Source: Chloroflexota bacterium (GTDB lineage Bacteria; Chloroflexota; Dehalococcoidia; Lucifugimonadales; UBA3495). From it: a stretch of 51,965 nt of DNA. Below the pieces are notes generated by a model. The model worked only from the letters and a program-made list of their open reading frames with translations, was not told where the DNA came from and did not search any database. The stretch lies in the NCBI GenBank assembly GCA_028875055.1, contig JAPPGG010000055.1, positions 1 to 51,965 on the forward strand, written 5' to 3'. Numbering within the stretch: position 1 is the stretch's first letter; every line of letters starts with the position of its first letter. The position numbers were made by a program, and so were the translations under genes. Below, in pieces: positions 48,195-51,965 of the stretch.

Positions 48195-48848
48195 TTGGCA
48201 GCAAACGACCCGAACCTCAACGGAATGTCCAGCGAGGCGGTGGCAAATGCAACCGGCCGCACCTGGAGCGAATGGCTGGCCTTCCTGGATGACCTGGGAG
48301 CCGGGTCCAGCTCCCACAAGGAAATTGTGGCTGTTCTGGCAGGTCCGGGCGGACTGAGCAATGGCTGGTGGCAGCAGTCGGTGGCCATTGGTTACGAGCA
48401 GGCCCGGGGCAGGCGGGTAGTCGGGCAGACCTCAGCCGGTGGATTCCAGGTAGGCGTCCAGAAGACCCTGGCCATCCCCGCCGACCGGGCGTGGGACCTG
48501 CTGACGGGAGAGGCCGGCCGCGCCATCTGGCTGGGTGAAACTGAAGACCTGAAGTTCCGGAAGGGAGAGCGGTACGTGACCGCTGACGGCGCCTGGGGTG
48601 AAGTCCGGTCTGTAGCTCCGGAAGAGCGGGTGAGGTTGACCTGGTGCGCTCCCGCCCTCGCGGGACCCTCCACCCTGCAGGTGACCCTGGCGCCCTCGGG
48701 AGGCAAAACTTCGGTCAGGTTCCACCAGGAGCGTCTGTCCAGCCTGGAAGAACGGGAACTTATGCGCGCCCACTGGAGAGATGTCCTGGACCGGCTGATG
48801 GAGGCGGCGCGGGCTGGCGCGACACCGGGAGAGAAAGCCAGCCAATAG
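48195..48848 (+). CDS. SRPBCC/AHSA1-like protein with DUF4287-like N-terminus
   Basis: This 217-residue protein starts at TTG with GGGGAGGC upstream. The N-terminal 70 residues (WSEWLAFLDDLGAGSSSHKE, SNGWWQQSVAIGYEQARGRR) resemble a DUF4287 helical unit. The remainder is an Activator-of-Hsp90-ATPase-like SRPBCC domain: KTLAIPADRAWDLLTGEAGR, VTADGAWGEVRSVAPEERVR and LTWCAPALAGPSTLQVTL. Such proteins bind small hydrophobic ligands or act with ArsR regulators. Function unknown. Confidence 0.75.
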   Translation: MAANDPNLNGMSSEAVANATGRTWSEWLAFLDDLGAGSSSHKEIVAVLAGPGGLSNGWWQQSVAIGYEQARGRRVVGQTSAGGFQVGVQKTLAIPADRAWDLLTGEAGRAIWLGETEDLKFRKGERYVTADGAWGEVRSVAPEERVRLTWCAPALAGPSTLQVTLAPSGGKTSVRFHQERLSSLEERELMRAHWRDVLDRLMEAARAGATPGEKASQ

Positions 48849-49031
48849 CCGCACCATCGCAAGTGAATGAAATGTCGTGCCGAGTTCTTCGGCCATTTCA
48901 GGACGCCAGTCCTGTTACTCGGTAGGACGCCGCGCCAGTCCCCTTGTCGAAGCCAGGGGGTGCCCTGCCCTTTTCTCCTGTTGACCTCCCTGCTTCCACC
49001 CGGGGAAGAACAGGAGCATTCGGCCAGCGCT

Positions 49032-49499
49032 TCAGTTCCCCCGCGACCGGCGCAACTCGTCCAGCCCTTCTTCCAGGGCGGTCCAGGGCAGCAGGGCGCA
49101 CTTGATCCGTACCGGGTATTGCCGCACCACCTGCAGGGCGGCCAGGTCGCTCAGCTTGGCCTGGCTTTCTTTCGACATCTCCCTGCCCTGCATCAGTTCC
49201 CGGAACAGCCGGGCCAGTTCCTCCAGTTCTTCCGCGGATCTGCCCACCATTCCTTCGGCCATCATTGAAGCCGAGGCCTGGATGATGGAACATCCCTGGG
49301 ACTGAGAGGAGATGCGCGCGAACCTGCCCTTCCCGTCCAGTTGGGCCCTGAGGGTTACCTCGTCGCCGCAAAAGGGGTTGAACTCGTGGACGGACATATC
49401 GGCGGAATGCAGGGGGTCGCGGTGCCGGGGGTTGCGGTAATGGTCCATTATGGTCGCGCCATAAAGGCCGTCGAAGGCAACATCTGAGAACTGAGACAT
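49032..49499 (-). CDS. sufU: SufU/IscU-like Fe-S cluster assembly protein
   Basis: This 155-residue SufU has the three cluster/zinc cysteines C44 (NPFCGDE), C70 (SQGCSII) and C134 (IKCALLPW), with Asp46. The insertion after the second Cys is as long as in SufU rather than IscU. It receives sulfur from SufS in Fe-S cluster assembly. No suf neighbours are in the window. Confidence 0.88.
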   Translation of the reverse strand: MSQFSDVAFDGLYGATIMDHYRNPRHRDPLHSADMSVHEFNPFCGDEVTLRAQLDGKGRFARISSQSQGCSIIQASASMMAEGMVGRSAEELEELARLFRELMQGREMSKESQAKLSDLAALQVVRQYPVRIKCALLPWTALEEGLDELRRSRGN

Positions 49500-50066
49500 A
49501 CAAAGAATCCGCCGAAGAGTTCCGGCGACGGGGCGGCCTGGCCGGGTCCTTCCATCGCCGGATATAGCTTACCACAAACCCCTTGTCCCGACCGATTTGG
49601 AACTCTGGCAGCGCCAGGGCAATCGCGCTTTGGGGTTCACAAGTTGCCCTGGACTGGAAGTATGTCCCCCTGAGCTTGCCGAAGGGCCTGAAGTCCTTCT
49701 CTTCAGCGCGGCTGCGGGTAGTGAAGTTGATTCCAGGGATAGATTGTAGATGCTTCGACTTCGCTCAGCATGACATTCAATTAAAGCGCGCGTGCCCTGC
49801 TCTGGCAGGCAGGGCATTGCGTCTTAAATGGAGGGTGATACTTTGAACAGCGGTCATGTTGCACTGGGCCTGCCGAAAGGCTCAGAGTGACAGTTAGTTA
49901 AGGCGCGGTTGCCCTGCTCCATCCTTCCCTTCGCAAACATCCCGTTATCCGCAGCCGTTTAGGCTAGAAAAAATTCCTGCCTTTCGGTTAGCGTTGGAAT
50001 GCAATTTTCCACCAGATCGCTTCTGGCCGACTGGAGTCAGTCTGGGTTGTGCCAGGGAGGAGGGGT
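49500..50066. other. 567-base repeat-filled interval
   Basis: Most of it is the repeat described at 49615-49920. The 150 bases before the following lipoprotein gene contain no evident promoter. Apparent open frames here are repeat translations. Confidence 0.4.
49615..49920. repeat. Composite dispersed repeat, CAGGGCAATCGCG family, copy C
   Basis: It begins with CAGGGCAATCGCGCTT (49615-49630) and ends with the inverse AAGGCGCGGTTGCCCTG (49900-49916). A middle boundary, AAAGCGCGCGTGCCCTG, lies at 49783-49799. The first half matches the 27.8-kb copy and the second half the 21.1-kb copy, so two related elements are joined or nested. Long terminal inverted repeats and lack of coding suggest a MITE-like element. 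Confidence 0.7.
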
Positions 50067-51797
50067 ATGAAGCGACCAACTAAAGTTCTACTGTGTCTCG
50101 TACTGGGCCTGTTGACCGCCAGCCTGGTGGCCTGCTCTTCGGAAGAAGGTCCCGAAATCCTTCCGGTAATATCGGAAGACACCCCCGCCAGGCCGGCAGC
50201 CGCCCGTTCCGCCACTCCGGCCCCGGCCCCGGCAGACTCGCCCACTGTGGCTGAAATTGACGAGGGTACGCCCCGGCGCGGCGGCCACCTGGTCCTGGCT
50301 TCAATGGCCGAATATCCCCACCGCGACGTCCACCAGTCCAGCCAGGAAACCCTGGCCAGCATGGGCCCGGGCCTGGCCTACAGCCGGCTGCTGCGGGTCA
50401 GCGCCGGCCCCGACGTGGAACAGCCCAGCCTGGTCCTGGAATGCGACCTTTGCCTAAGCTGGGAGATAGCGCCCGACATGACCTATGTTTTCCAGCTGCG
50501 ACCCAACGTGGCCTGGCAGAACCTTTCCCCGGTGGACGGAAAGCAGCTGGTGGCCGACGACCTGGTCTTCAGCTACCAGCGCATGCGTACCCCCGGCTGG
50601 CCCGGCGAGGCCCGGTTCAGCAACCGGGGCATCGGAGAAATCGAGGCCGTCGATGACCTGACCCTCAAGGTGCACCTGGAGTTCCGGGACGCCGACGGCC
50701 TGCTGGCCCTGGCCGACGGCCACAGCAAGATTGTGGCTCCTGAAGTGGTGGAGCGTTTCGGTGACTTGCGCCAGGCTCCCGTCATCGGCACAGGGCCGTG
50801 GATATTCGAGCGCAGGCTGTCCAGCGGCGCCACCGAGTTCAACGCCAATCCCGACTACTTCGAGCCCGGCTTGCCATACCTGGACGCCATCACCGTCAAG
50901 GCGGTCAAGACGGCTGGAGATGCCGGTTCGGTCAATCCCAGGCGGCTGGCCCTGCTCCACGCCGGCCAGATTGACGTGGTTGTCGCTCCGCCCACCGACT
51001 GGACGCAGCTGGACCGCAGCAGCGTGGAGTTCAACTCCCGGGTATCTCAGCAGCCGGAAATCGGCATGGTCCTGTCCCTGAACACCCAGGCCGAACCGCT
51101 GGATAACCTGGCCATACGCCAGTCCATCTTCCGCGCCGTTGACCCCTGGGAATACGTGGACCTGGACTGGCAGGGACAGGGCGGCGTGGGCATGGGAATG
51201 CCCGTGCCCAACCCCGAATGGCAGCTGGACCAGAGCGAATTGCTGGCCAGCTACCTGGGGTCGCACAGCGTGGCGCGGGACATCCTGGAAGACCACGACA
51301 TCTTCTATCCGCCCACCCTGGATATTGCCGTTGCCGACCTGGGGCCGGACTACCGCCGGGTTGCCAGCCAGATTGCTGCCGACCTGGAGTCGGTGGGATT
51401 TGAGGTCAGTGTGACCCCGGTGGACCCCGCAACCATGCGGGAAGCCGTGTTCGGCCAGGACCGGGACTACCAGATTGCACTGGCTCCCGCGCCGCCCCAT
51501 CCGACCACCAATGGGTACCTGTACTCAATGCTGCACAGCGGCGGCCCCGGCAACATCGCCAACCACGACGACAAGGTAATGGACGCCCTGATCGAGGTAC
51601 AGGCTGCGGAACTGGACCCCCTGCGCCGGCAGGGCCAGCTGCTGGAAGTCCAGCGGCACGCTCTGGAACAGGCCTATATGTTCAGCCCCATAACCGGCTC
51701 CTACCGGTGGGTGTTCGACTGGGACCTGGAAAACTTCTACCCCAACACCGCCCTGTCCGAGTATCACTACTGGTCGGAGGCCTGGTTCAACCAGTAA
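50067..51797 (+). CDS. Peptide-type ABC transporter substrate-binding lipoprotein (SBP family 5)
   Basis: This 576-residue lipoprotein has lipobox LVAC (Cys23), a Pro/Ala-rich linker and an SBP_bac_5 fold: EIDEGTPRRGGHLVLASMAE, DMTYVFQLRPNVAWQNL, VDGKQLVADDLVFSYQRM and LPYLDAITVKAV. Such proteins feed dipeptides, oligopeptides or nickel to an ABC permease. GGGAGGAGGGG precedes the ATG. The gene is complete, but the permease genes that normally follow would lie beyond the window end. Confidence 0.85.
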   Translation: MKRPTKVLLCLVLGLLTASLVACSSEEGPEILPVISEDTPARPAAARSATPAPAPADSPTVAEIDEGTPRRGGHLVLASMAEYPHRDVHQSSQETLASMGPGLAYSRLLRVSAGPDVEQPSLVLECDLCLSWEIAPDMTYVFQLRPNVAWQNLSPVDGKQLVADDLVFSYQRMRTPGWPGEARFSNRGIGEIEAVDDLTLKVHLEFRDADGLLALADGHSKIVAPEVVERFGDLRQAPVIGTGPWIFERRLSSGATEFNANPDYFEPGLPYLDAITVKAVKTAGDAGSVNPRRLALLHAGQIDVVVAPPTDWTQLDRSSVEFNSRVSQQPEIGMVLSLNTQAEPLDNLAIRQSIFRAVDPWEYVDLDWQGQGGVGMGMPVPNPEWQLDQSELLASYLGSHSVARDILEDHDIFYPPTLDIAVADLGPDYRRVASQIAADLESVGFEVSVTPVDPATMREAVFGQDRDYQIALAPAPPHPTTNGYLYSMLHSGGPGNIANHDDKVMDALIEVQAAELDPLRRQGQLLEVQRHALEQAYMFSPITGSYRWVFDWDLENFYPNTALSEYHYWSEAWFNQ

Positions 51798-51825
51798 GAA
51801 GTCCAGGGCGAGTCCGCGTCAAAAG

Positions 51826-51926
51826 CAACCGGGGGCGGGGGGGGGGGGGGCGGCCCCCCAAAACCCAAAAAACACCAGCCCCCCCGAAATGAAACCCCCC
51901 GGGGGGGTGGTGGGGGGGGGGGGGCG
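51826..51926. other. G/C homopolymer tail, probable sequencing artefact
   Basis: Runs of up to 14 consecutive G and several of C or A alternate without codon or repeat structure. No biological element of this form is known to me; it looks like failed base calling or mis-assembly near a contig end. Confidence 0.7.
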
Positions 51927-51965
51927 GCCCCTCTTGGCTCAGCGTTAAGCACACGGAGTAAGTAG

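Overview
This is a GC-rich bacterial contig carrying about 50 protein genes, no recognisable rRNA or tRNA gene, and several families of small palindromic repeats. The gene content suggests a Chloroflexota bacterium of the Dehalococcoidia/SAR202 kind: three different luciferase-like flavin/F420 monooxygenases, two isocitrate-lyase/PEP-mutase family proteins, a CxxxY-type CcmE, a Vms1/VLRF1-like release factor next to MutS2, and DUF1800/DUF1501 pairs. The taxonomic placement is inference from gene content only. The window begins exactly at a palindromic repeat and ends in G/C homopolymer that looks like sequencing artefact, so it may be a whole metagenomic contig.

Left part (0-7 kb): cytochrome c maturation genes (ccmE on +; ccmD, ccmC, ccmB and, after an inserted opposite-strand DUF6883/DUF4926 pair, ccmA on -), then a tight + strand cassette of five small membrane proteins (two DUF4234, an RDD, a CD225/dispanin, a DUF2752), three of them with an N-terminal zinc ribbon. 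7-19 kb: a Rv2161c-type oxidoreductase, a PEP-mutase family enzyme, a 2H-phosphoesterase-like protein, acetyl-CoA synthetase, two HicAB-type modules, a second luciferase-like monooxygenase, a large PQQ-propeller lipoprotein, a degenerate nucleotidyltransferase/HEPN pair with an in-frame amber codon, and a ketopantoate-reductase family protein. 19.4-19.64 kb holds a run of perfect hairpins ending in an intrinsic terminator, a candidate structured RNA. 19.7-28.4 kb: a DICT-USP sensor protein, the bVLRF1-MutS2 ribosome-rescue pair, a DinB fusion, a BtuF-like protein, a Rieske protein and a Cys-rich miniprotein.

28.6-42.3 kb is the most distinctive part. Two paralogous three-gene sets, each DUF1800 - DUF1501 - NHL beta-propeller, lie in the same orientation. 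Each has a sigma70-like promoter before the first gene and a hairpin between the second and third. None of the six proteins has a visible export signal. Between the two sets are a REP-associated transposase (RayT) with REP-like palindromes around and inside it, a divergent alpha/beta hydrolase - cupin - LimB-like monooxygenase group, two tiny genes, and a third hicAB.

Right part (42.4-52 kb): an orphan phosphate-binding lipoprotein (PstS), an aquaporin split by a one-base frameshift, two short-chain/extended dehydrogenases, a second PEP-mutase family protein, an SRPBCC protein, SufU, and a peptide-type ABC substrate-binding lipoprotein, followed by the homopolymer tail. Overall this looks like the genome of an aerobic or respiratory, cytochrome c-making heterotroph with many flavin oxidoreductases. 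Its accessory load of toxin-antitoxin modules and MITE/REP-like repeats falls mostly between the metabolic genes.
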